Positions 22,001 through 37,000 of a stretch of DNA of 50,372 bases are shown here, piece after piece. The stretch is taken from assembly GCA_000474255.1 (NCBI GenBank), contig BATO01000044.1, forward strand, positions 1 to 50,372, given 5' to 3'. The position numbers and the translations under genes were made by a program. Below the pieces are notes generated by a model. The model was not told the origin of the DNA and did not search any database. It saw only the letters and a program-made list of their open reading frames with translations. Source of the stretch: Aquipseudomonas alcaligenes MRY13-0052 (GTDB lineage: Bacteria; Pseudomonadota; Gammaproteobacteria; Pseudomonadales; Pseudomonadaceae). Each line of letters begins with the position of its first letter. Position 1 is the stretch's first letter.

Positions 22001-25000
22001 CCAGCAGGGTGCTGGCCGGTTGCAACAGCAGGCCCACGTCCTGGTCGATGCCGTTGTCGGCGTGCAGGTTGAGGATGCGCTGGCTGCGCAGGGTCTGGCC
22101 CTGCCAGGTGGCTTCGAGGCGCAGCACCAGCACGCCATCGGCGGCGACCTGGGGCATGGGCACGGCCAGTTCCACCACCTCGTCGCCGTCGGCGGCGCGG
22201 GTCAGGGTACGGGCTGCCGGGTTGCCGGCATGTTGCGGGTTGCCGGCGATATCCAGGTTCAGGGTGGCCTGTTCCAGTTTGCGCATGCGCACCCGCACCG
22301 GGATGGTTTCGCCGGCCTGGACATCGAGACCATCGGCCGGAACCAGGAAGCTCAGCTCCGGCGCACCGGCACGGCTGTCGTAGGGCTGCAGGGTGACACT
22401 GGCCGGCGCACTGGCCAGGCCGTTGAGGTCGATGGCGCGGGCCACCACGCGGATCGGCTGGGTCGCTTCGGCAGCGATCGGCAGGCGCAGGCGGCTCGGG
22501 TCGGCCAGGCGCTGGCAGGCCTGGGCGTCGGCGAAGGGATCGGCGCTGTGGCTGTCGACGCAGGCTTCGACACGGTCGATGCCGTAGCGGTCGTAGCTGC
22601 GCAGGATGATCTCGGTGATCTCGCCACGGGGCACGAACTCGCCGTCCAGCGGGGCGATGATGGACAGCTGCGGCGGGGTGCGATCCGGCTGCAGGTCGTA
22701 GCCCACCGGGAAGTAGCGGTAGCTTTCCTGGCCGGCCAGGCCGAAGCCCACGCGCAGTTCGGCAGTGATCGGGGTGGCCGTGGTCGGCGCGCCCGGCAGG
22801 TCACGCAGACGCGGGTGCGGCAGGCTCAGGCTGGCCAGGCCGCTGGCGCGGTCGAAGCTGGCGGCCTGGTAGCGGCCGTCCAGCAGGCGCACTTCGGTGC
22901 TGCGTACCAGGTCCAGGTCGCCGCTGATGGCGAAGCGCAGCTCGGCCGGGGTGCTCTCTTCCACCGGCGTGGGCGCGGTGCTGAAGGAAGCCAGGGTCAG
23001 GTCCGGGGCGCTGATCTCGGCGTCGAAGCGGCGGTCGATGCTGTTGCGGCCGTCACTGGCGCGCAGCAGCAGGCTGAAGCCCTGGTACTCGCCGTTGAGG
23101 TCGAGGCTGAACTCGCCCTTCTGCACCGGTACCCAGTCGGTCTTCCAGGTCTGGCCGCCATCGGCGGACAGGCGATAGGCGAAGGCGATCTTGTCGGCGG
23201 CCAGCAGGTTGTCCTGGGCGCTGACCAGGAAGCCGTAGCGGCTGCCGGTTTTCAGGCGTACCGCCGGGCTCAGCGCGCGGCCGTCCTGCAGCTTGATCTG
23301 CAGGGAGTCGTAGCGCGGGGCCAGGCGGTCTTCGGCCTGGAACACGCCGTTGTAGGCGCCGGCCTTGATCAGCGTGTTGTCGCGGGCGGGGTTGCCGGCA
23401 GCGTCGCGGATACCGGTCAGGACGACCTGGTAGAGGGCGTTGGCCTCCAGCTGGGCGTCGGCGCGCAGGCGCAGCTCCAGGCGGTTGCCCTGGGTGATGA
23501 GCGGCTGGAAGCGGGCGCTGACGTCTTCACTCGGCTGGGCGTGGGTCTCGTAGTCCTTGAACACCTTGGTGACGCTGACGCCCTGCACCTGCAGCGGTTC
23601 ATCGGCTTCCAGCACCAGCGGCTGGGACGCGCCGAGGGCGGCGATCAGGCGCACGCTCGGGGCGCTGTCGTCCACGGCGGTGAGCCATTGGGCCGGGGCG
23701 CTGTCGACGCGCTCGCCACTGGATTCGCGGAGGACCGAAACCTGGTACTGCCAGCCCGGCTGGCTGGCCGGGGTGACGAAGTTCAGGCCGTCGTCGGCCA
23801 GGGTGAAGGCCACGCGGTTGCTGGCGGTGGGCTGGATGCCCTGGCCGGCCGGGTACCAATGCAGGCTGAGGCCTTCGGACAGGCCCTGGGCGGCGATGTG
23901 CACCTGGGTGCCACCGGCGTCGCTGACCACCTGGCCGGCGGCATGGGCGGACTGCACCGCGTCGATGGCCAGCGGGGTGACCACGGCCAGGGCGGTGGGC
24001 AGGGTGGCGCGTTCGTCGCCGTAGCGGGCCTGCAGGCTGTAGAGGCCGGCCTGGTCCATCTGCAGGCGGAAGCTCAGCTGGTCGCCGGCGGCGTTGGCGC
24101 GCAGCTGGCTGCGGCCGAGTACGCGGTCACCGACCTGGAGCTCGTCGATCAGTTGCAACTGGCGACCCTGCAGCACGTAGTCGCGCGGCACGCCGCTGAT
24201 GCTGCGGTTGGGTTGCAGGCTGTCCAGGCGGACCTGGGCGGCGCCGAAGAAGTCCACGGCATCCACCAGCCACGGCAGGTCGATGTGCACCTCGGCGCCT
24301 TGCAGCCAGTCCAGCGGCGCCTGGCTCAGTTGCAGGCGGTAGAGGCCGGCCGGCTGGAAGCTCGGCTGCTGCACCAGGGCGCGCAGTTCGCGGCCCAGCA
24401 GCTGGGATTCGCTGGCGATGCTGTCGCCGCTGGCCGAGGACAGCGCCAGGCGCGCCTCGCGCCAGGCGTATTCGGCACCAGCCACGCGCAGGCCCAGCGG
24501 CTCGTCGGCGGCGGCCAGGCTTTCCGGGGCCAGGCCCCAGGCGTTGTTCATGGGCACGCTGGCGTTGAAGTAGTTGCCGCCGTTGCTCCATTCCAGCAGG
24601 TCGCCGTGCAGCTCCAGCTGCCCCAGGGAGCCCACGGTGTCGTTGGCGACGGTGATAGCCGCCACTTCACGGGCCACCAGGCGGCGCTGGTCGTCCAGGT
24701 CGAGGTCGAGGACCTGCAGGCGGCCGTTGTCCAGCCAGGCCAGCAGTTCGCCCTGGCTGGCGAGCTTGGTGATGCGTGCGGGGATTTCCAGCTCGCCCAG
24801 CACCGGCTCGCCACGGCCACGCAGCAGGGCGGCGCGTTGCAGCACCTGCAGCCCGGAGGTGCCTTGCAGGTAGAGACGCGAGCCGTCGAGCCACAGGGAC
24901 TTGGCGCCGGCCAGGCCGTGCACCTGGGTGGCCAGCAACTGGGCCGGGTCACGGACGTTGCGCACTTCCAGGCGGTCGCCGTAGAGCAGGTAGAGGGCGC

Positions 25001-28000
25001 GGCTATCCAGCGCCAGGTCCACCAGCGTGCCGTTGCCGAGGGTCAGCTCCTTGAGCTCCGGACCCTGGACCTGGCCATGGAATACCCGGTTGCCGGCCTT
25101 GACCAGCAGCAGGTCACCGGCAATGCGCACCTTGTCGTACTGGACCTGGCGGCTGTTGGCCAGGGCCGGCAGCGCCTGGGGCGAATAGAGGTTGGCCAGG
25201 TCGTAGACCTGCAGGCGGGTCTTGTCGCCCAGCACGGCGGCGTAGCGGTCGCCCAGGGCCAGGTCCACCACGTTGGCGGCGGCCTGCCACTTGGCCAGCA
25301 GTTGCGGGGTGCTGCCATCGCGCAGGCTGTAGAGCTGCACGTCGCGGCTGCTGCCGGTGAGCAGCAGGTCGCCCTGGCGGCGGAACTGCTGGACGCTTTG
25401 CAGCTGGCGGCGGGCCGGCAGTTCGATGCGCAGGCTGGCGTCGCTGGAGAGGTCACCGGCGAAGCCCTGGTTGCTCACTTCCACCAGCAGTTGGCCGAGG
25501 CTGTTCTCCGGCACGGCGAAGCTGATGAGGTCGGCGCGCTCGAGGCGGGTGCTGGCGATCTGGCGACCGTTGACCCGGACCACGGTGGACTCGCCGAAAC
25601 CACGGCCTTGCAGGCCGACGATCTCGCCGGCGTTGTAGATGAAGCGCTTGGCCTGGACGTTGAGGGTGCCGGTCAGGCGGTCGTAGAGGCCGGTCTGGTC
25701 GATACGCGGGTCGGCGACATAGGTCAGCGCGGCGCCCAGGAAGACTTCCTGGCCGCCCTGCTTCAGGCGCAGGCCCACCGGCAGGTTGCGGTCCGGCGAG
25801 GCCACCAGGCCCGGGACACGGAAGCGCAGCTGGTTGTCGTCGCGGTAGAGCACGTCCGCCGCCGGCACGCGCTGGCCACCCACTTCGATGTCCAGGGCTT
25901 CGGCGAAGTTGCGACCGCGCAGGGTGACTTCGGCACCGCCACGCCAGCTGGCCTGGCGCGGCGAGACGCTGTCGAGCGCCGGCTGTTGCTGGTCGTCGGC
26001 GATGAAGCCGAAGCGGTAGTCGTGGCCCAGGGTGCGGCCTTGCTGGTCACGCAGGGCGGCGCCCAGCTGGACCTGGTATTGCTTACCGGCCTGCAGCGCC
26101 GCCGGGCGGATCACCAGGCGGCCGACGCCGACCTGGGCCACCTGGGCCGGAACCGGGGTGCCGCTGAGCAGCAATTGCACCAGTTGGGTGCCCTGGTCGC
26201 GGAGCTGGGCGTTGTCCAGCAGGCGGTTGAATTGCACTTCGATGGCGCCGTCGCGCGGCAGGCGGCCGGAGGGCAGCGGCTGCTGGGACAGAATCGCGAG
26301 GTTCTGGTAGGCCAGGGTGTTGAGGCTGCCGCCCAGGTAGTTGGCGGAATCCAGGCTGGGCAGCGGGTTCTCGGCGGGCACGCCGTCCAGGTAGACGAAG
26401 GCGCTGCCGGCATACAGGGCCTGGCTGCCCAGGGACAGGCTGTTGACGTTGCCGAGCACGCTGAAGTAGTCGCGCAGGCCGATGCTGGCGCGGGCGTCGC
26501 CGTTGAGCCACGGCGAGATATCGAACAGCTGCACGTCGCCCTGGCCGCCGGCCACGTAGAGGGTCTGCCCGGCCAGTTGCAGTTGGCCGGCGAACAGGTC
26601 GCCACGGCTGACCAGGTAGGTGAGCTTGAGGTCGGCCACCGGAGTGGCGTCGTCGCTGCGGTCCAGGTTGAACAGTTGCACGGTGGCGTTCTTGCCACTG
26701 GAGACCAGCAGGCGCTCGGGCGCGACCAGCAGGTCTTCGGGGACGAAGGGGTTGCCGGCCTGGTCGCGGGTGGCGACGCGGCGCACCACGCGGAATTCGC
26801 CGCTGGCCAGTTCCACTTCCACCAGTTGGCGCTGCTGCGGCAGGGTGGCCCAGAGGCTGGAGCCGGCCAGGCGCAGGCGACCGGGCACGCCGCCCAGTTG
26901 CTGCACGCTGATCAGGCCGAGGTCGGTGAGCTTGAGGTCCTGGCCGATGCGGTATTGGCGCACGCCGTCCTTGTAGCCGACGTAGAGCAGGTCGTCGCGG
27001 CTGGCCAGGGCGTTGATCTCGCCGGCCATTTCCAGTTCGGCGAGCTTCTCCGGCGCGGCCGGCAGGGTCAGGTCGAATTGCAGCAGCTTGCGGCCGCCGG
27101 CGGCGAACAGCTGGCGATCGTTGATGGTCAGGTCGACGAAGCCACGGGGCGACAGGCCGTTGGCGGCTTCGTAGTGGTAGGACTTGGTCTGGCCGGCGAA
27201 TTCACGGGTGACGATCACCGGGTGCACCGGGTCGCTGATGTCGGCCACCAGCAGGCGCGCGGCGTTGCTGGTCAGGGTGGCGACGCGGCCCTGGCTGTCG
27301 AGCTTGTCGAAGCTGCCGCCGGTGACGGCGTAGAGCAACTGGCTCTCGGCGCCGTCGAGGCGGGCGATGGCGGAAACCGGGCTGGCCATTTCGGCCGGCA
27401 GGTTGACCGAGCCGGTGGGGATGCCGGTGTAGAAGTAGTCCACCGGCGAGTCGCTCTGCTCACCCGGGAACAGCTGGCTGACGGCGCTGACCTTGGCCTT
27501 GCCGAAGCTGCCGGCGGGGGCACGGACTTCGGCGCGGTTGCTGCTGAGGATCTTCAGGTCGCCGGCCAGGGCGCCGGCGAAGCGCACCTGCATGTAGTGG
27601 TTGAAGCCACGGCCGTGCAGGGTGACCAGGTTGCCGCCCTGGGGCGGGCCGGTCTGCGGTTGCAGGTCGTCGATCTCGATCTGCGGCAGCACGGTCATGG
27701 CGCCCTGGCGCAGGTAGGACAGGCGCTGGTCGATGCGCTCGACCTTGACCGCCAGGCTGGCGCTGATGCCGGCCAGTTGCAGGTCCGGTACGTCGACGCG
27801 CAGTTGGGTGTCGGTGACTTCCAGCACCTGCTGGGGCTGCAGGCGGGTTTCGCCCAGCCACACGGCGAGCTGATCGGCGGCGATGCCGAAACCACTGCCC
27901 TTGATCACGGCGACTTCGCCACCGGCGGCGTGGAAGTAATGCAGGCCGGCGACACCGGCGACTTCACGCTGGACCTGGGTGATCTGCGGACGGATGCCGG

Positions 28001-31000
28001 TGAGGCGCTCCAGTTGCAGCACGAAGGCCTGACGCAGGGCGTGGCCGGCCAGGTCGGTGAGCGCGGTGCTCACTTCGATGCGCAGCGCGCCCTGGTAGTC
28101 GCCCTTGAAGGCGATCTGCACCTGGCCGCCGCGCAGGGTGTTGGTGCCGGTCATTTCGAAGGCGCCGGCCGGCAGCGGCTGGCCGCCCTCGCCCAGGACG
28201 CGGATGACCTGGCCCAGGTGCGCCGGGTCGGTGTTGATCAGGTTGTTGAAGGCGATCAGTACCGATTCGCCGCTGCCCAGCACGGCGCCGTTGCCGGGGG
28301 TGGCCGAGGCGACGGCGAGGTAGGGCGAGGTGTTGATCTGCACGCCCTTGCCGTTGCCCTGCATGACCTGCCCGCCGACGCCGAGCAGTTCGCCACCGGT
28401 CTTCTGGTTCTGCCAGTAGATGGTTTCGTACTGGCCCTGGGCGTTGGCTTCCAGCAGCAGGTAGGTGTCGCCGGTGCCGACGCTGATCAGGCCCTGCTGG
28501 ACCTGCAGGGTCGGACGGCTGAGGGTGGCGCTGATGGAGTCGCCGGTGACGGTGCCGCGCTCGATGGCCTGGACGCGGTAGTCGAGCTTGTCGCCGAAGT
28601 CCTTGAAGGTGGCGAGGTGCAGCTGCTTGTCGCGCAGGAACAGCACGTACAGCTGGCCGTTGAGCCATTGCAGGTCCACCGGCGCACCCAGCAGGTCGGC
28701 GCGCAGGCTGCCGTCGAAGGGAATGCTCGGCAGCGGCGCCTGGGCGCCCAGTTCGTTGCGGCCCAGGGGCAGGAAGCGCACATAGCCGGTGCCCAGGTCG
28801 TTGGCGGCGGCCACGGCGAGGGCGCCGCGCTCGCTGTCCACGGCCAGGTCGAGGGCGCGGTGGTTGGGCAGGGTCAGGCTGGAGACCAGCAGCGGGCGGC
28901 CGAGGTCGTTGATGTCCACCACGCGCACGCCGTCGCGGTCGTTGGCCAGGTACACCAGGCTGCCCAGGGTCTCCAGGCCCAGCACCGGCTGGTCGAGGCG
29001 CAGCTGGGACAGGCGGATCGGCCGTTCCCACAGCCCGATGTCGTAGATCTCCAGGCCGGCCGGCATCAGGAAGCGGTTGGAGCTGGTGGGCGCGGAGCCC
29101 GCCTTGACGCCGACGAACAGGGTGTCGCCCACCACCTGGGCAGCACCGATCTGCATCGGCGGGTAGTTCGGCAGCACGATGCCCAGGCCCTGCGGCAGGG
29201 TGTAGGACAGCGAGCCCACCTTGATTTCGCGGGTGTTGGCGCCACTGGGGATGCGCAGGAAGACGTCGTAGATATCCGGGTCGATGACGCCCGGGAGGAT
29301 GAATTTGAAGGCGCGCTGGGTCTCGACGTTGTCCTGCAGGTCGATGGCGGCGCGGCCGGGCTCTTCGACGATGGGGCTGCGGCCGGTGTAGATCTCGGTG
29401 GCGCCGTGGCGGGCACGCAGGACCACGCGGGTGCCCGGCAGCAGCACGTCGGCGGAGGCGTCGATGCTGACCAGGGTGCCGCCGGTCTTACTCGCGGAAT
29501 CCGGGCTGACGCGGTATTTGACCTGGTTCAGCGCCTGCTCGGCGCCGATCACCAGGGCGCCCAGGTAGTCCTCGCGCAGGCCGCCGTCGTCCAGGCGCAG
29601 GTGCCACTGGCCCGGGCCGAGGGGCAGCATGTCGAGGGCGTTCGGGGCGATTTCCAGGCGCTCGGCGCTGACCCATTGCAGGGCCACCGGGTATTGGTTG
29701 ACGTAGCCTTTGACGGTGCTGGAGAAGCCGCTGCCGTTGATCACCACGCGGTCCTGGGCGCCACGGTGGAAGCGGGCGTTCTCCAGGTTGCGGATGCGCG
29801 GCTGGGTGGCACCGGCGGCGGCGACCTTGAAGTCCACCTGGTAGGGCGCCCACAGGCCGCTGCCACGCAGGTTGCGGGCGTCGCTCAGTTGCAGGCGCAG
29901 GGTGGCGCCGGCAGTGGGGGTGAAGCGCAGGGTGACGCGGGTCGCGGAGCGGCCATCGCCACCCACGGCCTCGATGCTCGGGGCTGCCAGCACCTGCTCG
30001 CCGTTGCTGATGTCCAGCAGGCGAAGGGCGCCCGGGGCACGCAGGGATTCCAGGGTCACCGGCTCGTTGAAGCTGAGGCTCAGGGCCTGTTCGCTGGCCG
30101 GGATCACGCCACCCTGGGCGACGCTGGCATCGAGCACCAGGGCGCCGGGCAGTTCCAGCACGGTCAGGCCCTGCTTGCCGGAGCCGGCCACCAGGCGGTT
30201 GTTGAAGAGGTCCAGGGCTTCGATGCGCTCCTGGTTACCGGCGGAGACCACACGGGGCTGCAGGGGCTGGGCCAGGTCCAGCACTACCACGCCGCTTTCC
30301 GCCGAGACGAACAGCAGGTTGCCGGCCATGCGCAGCGAGACGCCACGGCCGGCGACGGCTTGCAGTTGCTTGTCGAGGCTGAACAGGACGCGCTCTTCCG
30401 GCTCGTCGCGGTTGATGATTTCGATGCCGCGGCCGCCGACGGCGACCACCAGGTAGCGCCCGTAGACCAGCACGTCCTGCGGGTTGGCGGTGAAGCTGTA
30501 GGTGCGGGTCTGGCTCGGGTCGAACAGGTTGAGGCTGCGGATCTCGCCCTTGTCCATGTCGACGGCCTTGGCCAGGGATTCGTCCCAGCCCGGGCAGTTG
30601 ACCCATTTGGCGCCCTGCACCAGGCCGCCGCTGAGCAGCCAGCCGTTGTCGAGCTTGAGCAGGCCGGCGCCTTTCAGGCCGTCCGGCGCGGCGACCCGTA
30701 CCGGGTCTTCGCCATCCTGATAGTTCAGTGCCGCCAGACCGAGGCCGCTGGAGCCGCCGATCTTGAAGGCGCAGGTGTCGCTGTTCGGCGGGTCGACATC
30801 CACCGAGGCGGTGGCGGCGAACAGGCCGTCACCCTGCTTGACCAGGCGGCTGACGAGGCCTTCGAGCTTCTCTTCCTGGATCACCTGCAGGCCGTTCTGC
30901 TCGTCCAGGTTCAGGCGTGCCACGCCGCCGTTGCCGCTGGCCACGTAGAGGCGTTTGCGCCAGGTGTTTTCTTCCCATTCACGGGTCGGGGCGATCTGCA

Positions 31001-34000
31001 GGGAATCGAGGCCGATGGTGAAGTCCTGGGCGGCCTGGCGATTGAGGACCTGCTGCTCTTCCTCGGTGGGTTCCATTTCGCCACTGGCGCCGAAGTCGTC
31101 CGACAGACGCTCGTTGATGGCCATCGCCTGGAGCTTCAGGGACAGGCGCTGGGTGTCGCTGGGCAGGGCCGGCGAGCCGCCCACGAGCAGGGGCTTGGAG
31201 GCGTCCTGCACGGAGAAGGTGGCGGCGCGGTAGGTCTCCGGCAGCCAGCCGCCGGAAACGAGTTTCTGCGCGCCGTAGCCCTCAACCATGAGGCCGCCGT
31301 TGCTGATGGCGACGCCGGTGTCGCGGTCGATCCACAGGTCGCTGGGGAAGATCAGCGAGGGGTGCAGTTCCGCCAGCTTGCGCAGGCCATAACCGAAGCT
31401 GCGCTCGCCATTCAGGCGGGCCTGGTTGCCGTAGCGGTCTTCACCCAGCACTTCCACCTTGCCCGGGGCGCCACGGGGGGTGGTGACGCGCATGCGGTTG
31501 GTGGACAGCACCTGGACGCGGCCCACCGGCAGGCCGCCGAAGCGCACCTTGAGGCCGTCCATGACGCTGTTGCCCGGCTCGAAGCCGTCGCCGCTGATGG
31601 TGACGGTGGTGTCGCCGGTGATCGGGCCCCAGAGCGGTGCCAGGGCGTCGAAGCGGATCGGTGCATCCACCAGCAGTGCGCCTTCCAGCACCGCCTGCTG
31701 CCAGACGCCGTCGCGCAGCACGGTCAGGGTCAGGTTGTACTGGCCGGGGCGCGGCATGCCCGGGACGCTGACCTTGAGCACCGCCGGGGCGGTGTCGCTG
31801 TCACGGGTGACGCCTTCGATCTGCAGGGCGCGGTCGCCGAGGAACAGACGCACCTGGGCCAGGTTGGCCGGGATGCCGCGGGCGCTGACGGTGATCAGGC
31901 TGGTGGCGTTCTGGGCGATGCGACGCGGCACCACGGCCTCGAGGCTGAGGGTGTCGTCGCGGGCGCCACGGTAGGTGAGGCCGACGCGCTGGTCCTGGGC
32001 CAGGCGCTGGAGCACCACGGTGTCGGTGGCGGACAGCGGCTTGACCGAGGCGATGCCGGCCTTGGCCAGCAGGGTGAGGCGGTCGCCGGCCTTGAGGCTG
32101 TCGGCGACGCTGGCGGCCAGGGTCAGGCGGGCGTCGTTGTTGAGGATCTGCACGATGGCCGGCAGGGTTTCGCCCTGGGGCCCGAGCACGCTGAACAGCG
32201 CGGCGTTGGCCGGGTACAGGTCGATGGCCTTGTTGAAGCGGGCGATGACCTGCAGGCTGCCGTCCACCTGGCGGTCGAGGATGCCGTTGCGCGGGTCGAC
32301 GGTGTGCAGCTTGAGCACCACGTCCGGCACCACTTGCAGCACGCTGCCCTTGGCGTCGACACCACCGGCGTGGGCGGCGTATTCGCTGGCCACGACGCTT
32401 TCCACGGTGCCGCCCTCGGGGGCCTGCATGCTGCGGCTGGGTTGCGGACGCAGCGGGTCGGTGACGTCGATGCTGAGCACGCCCTTGTCGCCACGGGCGA
32501 CGTAGAGGGTGTTGCCGTTGTAGTCGAGGTCGTAGACGTAGCCGATGTCGTTGACGCGGGCGACCACCTGCGGACGGTTGGGGTCCTGCAGGTCGACCAC
32601 GGCGACGCCGCTGGCGCCGGCGGCCACGTAGGCATAGCGACCCTGCAGCACCACGCGGGTGCCCGGCAGGTCGAGGTGGCCGAGGCGCTGCAGGCCCTGG
32701 CCGCTGCTCTGGCCGTAGACCTGGAAGCCGCCACTGCCGTTTTCTTCCTTGGTCAGCAAGCGGTTGTTGGGGAAGTCGAAGGCGCCGCCGACGGTGACCA
32801 GCAGGCCGCTTTCGCCGGCCGCGGCGTCACGGGTGGCGACGTCGAGCATCGGCACACGCGGGTCGGTGGCCAGGCTTTCCACCAGGTAGGTCTTGTTCGG
32901 CAGGAAGGCATCGACCACACCCAGGCCTTCTTCGCCCATGGCCAGCAGCACCCGCGCATTGCGTACCCGCAGGCCGCGCACGGCGCTGGACGGCAGCTCC
33001 AGGGAGCCGATCAGGGTGGTGCGCGACGGGTCGAGGCTGTCGAAGGCCACGGTGAACAGTTGCGCGGCGTCGGGCTTGCCGCCACTGAGGTGCACGGCGG
33101 TGACGTAGACGCGGTCGGAGCCGCGCTCGAAGTAGGGTTCGACGCCCACGGCGATGTAGCCGGACGGCAGGCTGATGGAGGAGATGACGCGGTCGTCGCG
33201 GCCATCACGGTTACGGTCGATCAGGCGCAGCAGGTCGTCCGGGTTCAGCGGCTTCTGCGGGTCGGCGGTGTAGTTGCCGGCGTTGAGGTCGTAGACCAGC
33301 ACGCCATTGCTGCCCTGGGCGGAGAACAGGTAGCTGCCGCTGGGGTCCAGCGCCAGGTCGTAGACCCGGCCCTTGTCGCGGATCTGCGACTGCGGCGGCT
33401 GCTGGAAGGTGAAGGACTGCGCCAGGGTGCCCTGTTGGCCGTTGGCCAGGCGGATGCGCACATCCACCGTGCCGATGGGGCCAGGCGGGGTGATGACTTC
33501 GAGGGTTTCGCCGTCGAGCACCTTGAACTGCTCGGCGAGGATGTCGCCGAAGCTGACGGTCATGGCGCCCAGTTCGCTGCGGAAGCCCTGGCCCTTGATC
33601 AGCACGCGGGTGCCGCCGTTGAGGGAGCCCTGGGCCGGGGACAGCGAGCGCAGCAGCAGCGGTTCGACGAATTGCACGGCGCCGACGCGGGTGGCCTTGC
33701 TGCCGTTGCCGGCGACCACTTGCAGGCTGGCCGGACCGGGCAGGCTGGAGGACGCCTGGACGCGGTAACGGGCGCTGCCGTCGGGCAGGGATTCGGCGAG
33801 GGTGCCGGTGGCGGTCTGGCCGGAGACGGTGAACTGCGGCTGGCCGGTGACGCCGGACAGGTGCACGGTGATCTCGCCGCCACCGACGTCGAGCATGGCG
33901 GGACGGCTGTCGAGGATGGCCACCTGGGCACCGCCGGCCAGGCCGCTGCGGAAGTGGATGGCGTGTTCCATCAGGCCACGGCTGCGGCGGCTGGCCAGGT

Positions 34001-37000
34001 CACCCTTGAGGATCAGTTGGTGGCTGGCATTGGCCAGCAGCGCCTGTTCGGGCACCAGGGTGAGGGTGCGCTGGTCGGTGCTGCGTTGCAGGGCGAAGGG
34101 CAGGCTGGTGGCCGGCTGGTCGCCCTGGGCGTCACGCTGCAGCACCAGGAACTGGCGCAGCTGCTCGTCGCTCATGGCGGCGAGGGAGCGGGTGAAGCGC
34201 AGCTCCAGGGGGCTGTCCAGGGGCACGCCGTCGGCCTGGTCGCGGGGCGTGGAGCCCACCAGCTCCAGGGTCAGCAGGTCCACCAGGCCGAGGTGGGAGA
34301 CTTTGCCTGCATTGGCGTCGGCGCGCAGGGCGAAGCCGGCGATGCCCTGGTCGGTGATGACCAGCGGCTGGGTGCGCCAGGGCTTCTTCAGCAGGCCGTC
34401 GTATTCGTACTGATAATCGGCGGGGCGTACGCAATAAGGCAGGCTGAGGGCGTCCAGCAGGCCGATTTCCGCGGTGCGGCTGAAGTCGTAGAAGCCCAGG
34501 TAGGCCTGCAGGCCCTTCTCGCAGGCGCTGCTGTCGTCGCTGCCGGTGAAGGTCAGGTTGAGGCCGGCGGTGGCCTGGGCGGCGATGCCACGGCTTTCGC
34601 CCGGCACGCTGAAGCCGCTGGAAAGGTAGCGACCCTGCTCGCGGATGAAGGCCGGGCGGCTGGCGTCGTAGAGGTTGAGGCCGTTGCCGGTGACGAAGCG
34701 GCTGCCGTCGGCGGTGAGGCCGATGTAGCCGCCCACGCGGGATTCGCCCAGCTGCGGCAGGGACGGACGCGACAGGTCGAAGACCACGCGGCTGGTGCCG
34801 TTGACCACGTGCAGGCTGTCGCCGATGACGGCGATGTCCTGGACGTTGCTCAGGGTCTGGGCGCGACCGTCGATGCTGGCCTGGGTGATGCGGCGGACCA
34901 CGGTGGGGCGCAGCGGGTCGGCGACGCTGACCACGGCGATGCCTTCGCCGGTGGTGGCGATCAGCAGCAGGCCCTGGTGGGCGACGACCTTCTCCGGCAC
35001 GGCCTGGGTGAAGGGCAGCGGCAGGCTGTAGCGGATGCCGCGGTCCTTGCCCGGGGGCTGTTCGGTGAGGTCGTCGGGGTCGCGGATTTCGCGGTCGTAG
35101 ACCAGCAGCACGCTGCGGCTTTCGTATTCGGTGTCGATGTAGGGGAAGTCGTAGCCGCGACCCACCACATACAGCTGCTTGTCAGCCAGGGCCATGGCGC
35201 TGGGCTTCATGTCCTGGGGCAGGTTGTAGTAGCCCAGGCCGTGGCGCGGCGAGGCTTCGCCGACCTTGGCCGGGTCGTATTTCACCAGGCTGATCCAGCC
35301 CGGGGCGTAGTAGTGCTCGAGCTGCTCGCGGCTGAACACCTGGTTGGGTCGGGGCGAGCCCTCGCCCAGTTCGCCCCGGCCGAGCACGTAGAACAGGTGC
35401 AGCTGGCTGTCGACGGCGAGGTCGATGATCTGGCCCGGCGGCAGCTTGAGCGGGTCCGGCACGTAGTCGGTGATGCCGCCCTTCTCCAGGGTTTCCAGGC
35501 GCTTGTCGATGTCCTTGGCGGTCATCGGCTTCTCGCTCTCGAGGCTGCGGTTCAGCTCCAGGCGACCGTAGAACAGGGCGTTGCGCTGGACGTAGTGGCG
35601 GCCCAGGTCGTCGTCCAGTTCGAGGTCGACGAAGCCGCGGTAGCCGTTGCCGTTTTCGTCGCGGAAGTCCGGCACCAGCAGGCTCATGCGTTCCGCACTG
35701 TAGAGGCGCAGGTCGTCGGAGCCGACCTTGATGACCTTCTTCTCGGGGTTCGGCTCGCCGCTCTTGTAGGCGGTGAGCCGGAGGCCGGCGTGGAAGCCCT
35801 TGCCGACCAGGTCGACGCGGTCGTTCTTGCCGCTCTGGGCCACGCGCACCACGGCCGGGGCCAGGTGCGAGATGGACAGTTCGTCGACGAACACGAAGCC
35901 GCCGAGCACGGTGTCGGAGAGGCCGGCTTCGGTGTACAGGCTGACCGCCGCCGGGCCCGGGTAGTTGGGCACGGTGCGGGCGTAGAGGCTGATCACGCCG
36001 CTGGCGGCATCCACCACGCGGCGCTCGATCACCAGCGGTTCGCCACCCACCAGCAGGCGCGGCTGGTCGCCGAAGTTGAGGCCACGGACGATCAGTTCGG
36101 TGCCGCCCCGCACATCGCCGACGTTGACGCAGGCACTGCGCTCGGCGCTTTCGCGGGTGCAGATGCTCTGGATGTCCGGGTAGGCGGCGTCGGCCGGCGC
36201 GGTGCTGAAGCTGAAGACGTAGTCGGACGCCAGCGGTTGGCCGGTGATGGGCGCCAGGCCCTGCTTGATGCGCACGTAGTAGCGCTGGCGCGGCTGCAGG
36301 CTCTGGCCGTCCTTGCGGGTGAGCTGGATGCGGCGCTTGGTGGTGTCGGTGCCACGGGCGGCGAAGGACAGGTCGAACAGGCCGGTGACGTCGCGGCCGA
36401 TCTGGGCATCGCCTTCGAGCACCTGGACGAAGTCGGCCAGGCGGGTCTGCTCCGGCAGCACCGCCGACAGCTCGATGAGCATGGCCGGCAGCTGGGTGCT
36501 GACGTCGCTCTCGCCCACCTGCGGGTTGTGTTGCAGCACGGTGAGGGCCGGCAGGTCGATGCGGCCGATGCCGCCCTTGCCGGCGGCGACCTGGATGGCG
36601 CCACGGGCGAGGGTCACGCCACGGATGGCGAAGTTGTCGGTGGTGGCGTTGCGCTGGACCATGACCGGGACGCTGGCGTCCAGGCCGCTTTCACCGATGC
36701 GGGCCAGGTCGAGGATCTGCACCAGGCTCTGGGTGGGCTTGTCTTCCTGGTCGGAGAGCAACTCGGTGACGTAGGCCAGGTTGCCGGAGACGTGCACGTC
36801 GTAGAGGCCGTCGGCGGCCTGGTCGGGACGGTGCGGCTTGATCTCCACCACCTGGACCAGGCGTGGCTGGTCGGGCTCGCTGATGTCGATGCGGGTCAGG
36901 CGGGCGCTGTCGCCGCTGCCGGCCATGTCGGTGACGTAGAGCTGGTTGCCCACCAGGTGCAGGCGGTTGGCGACGCCGAGGGTGTCGATGCGCGCCACCT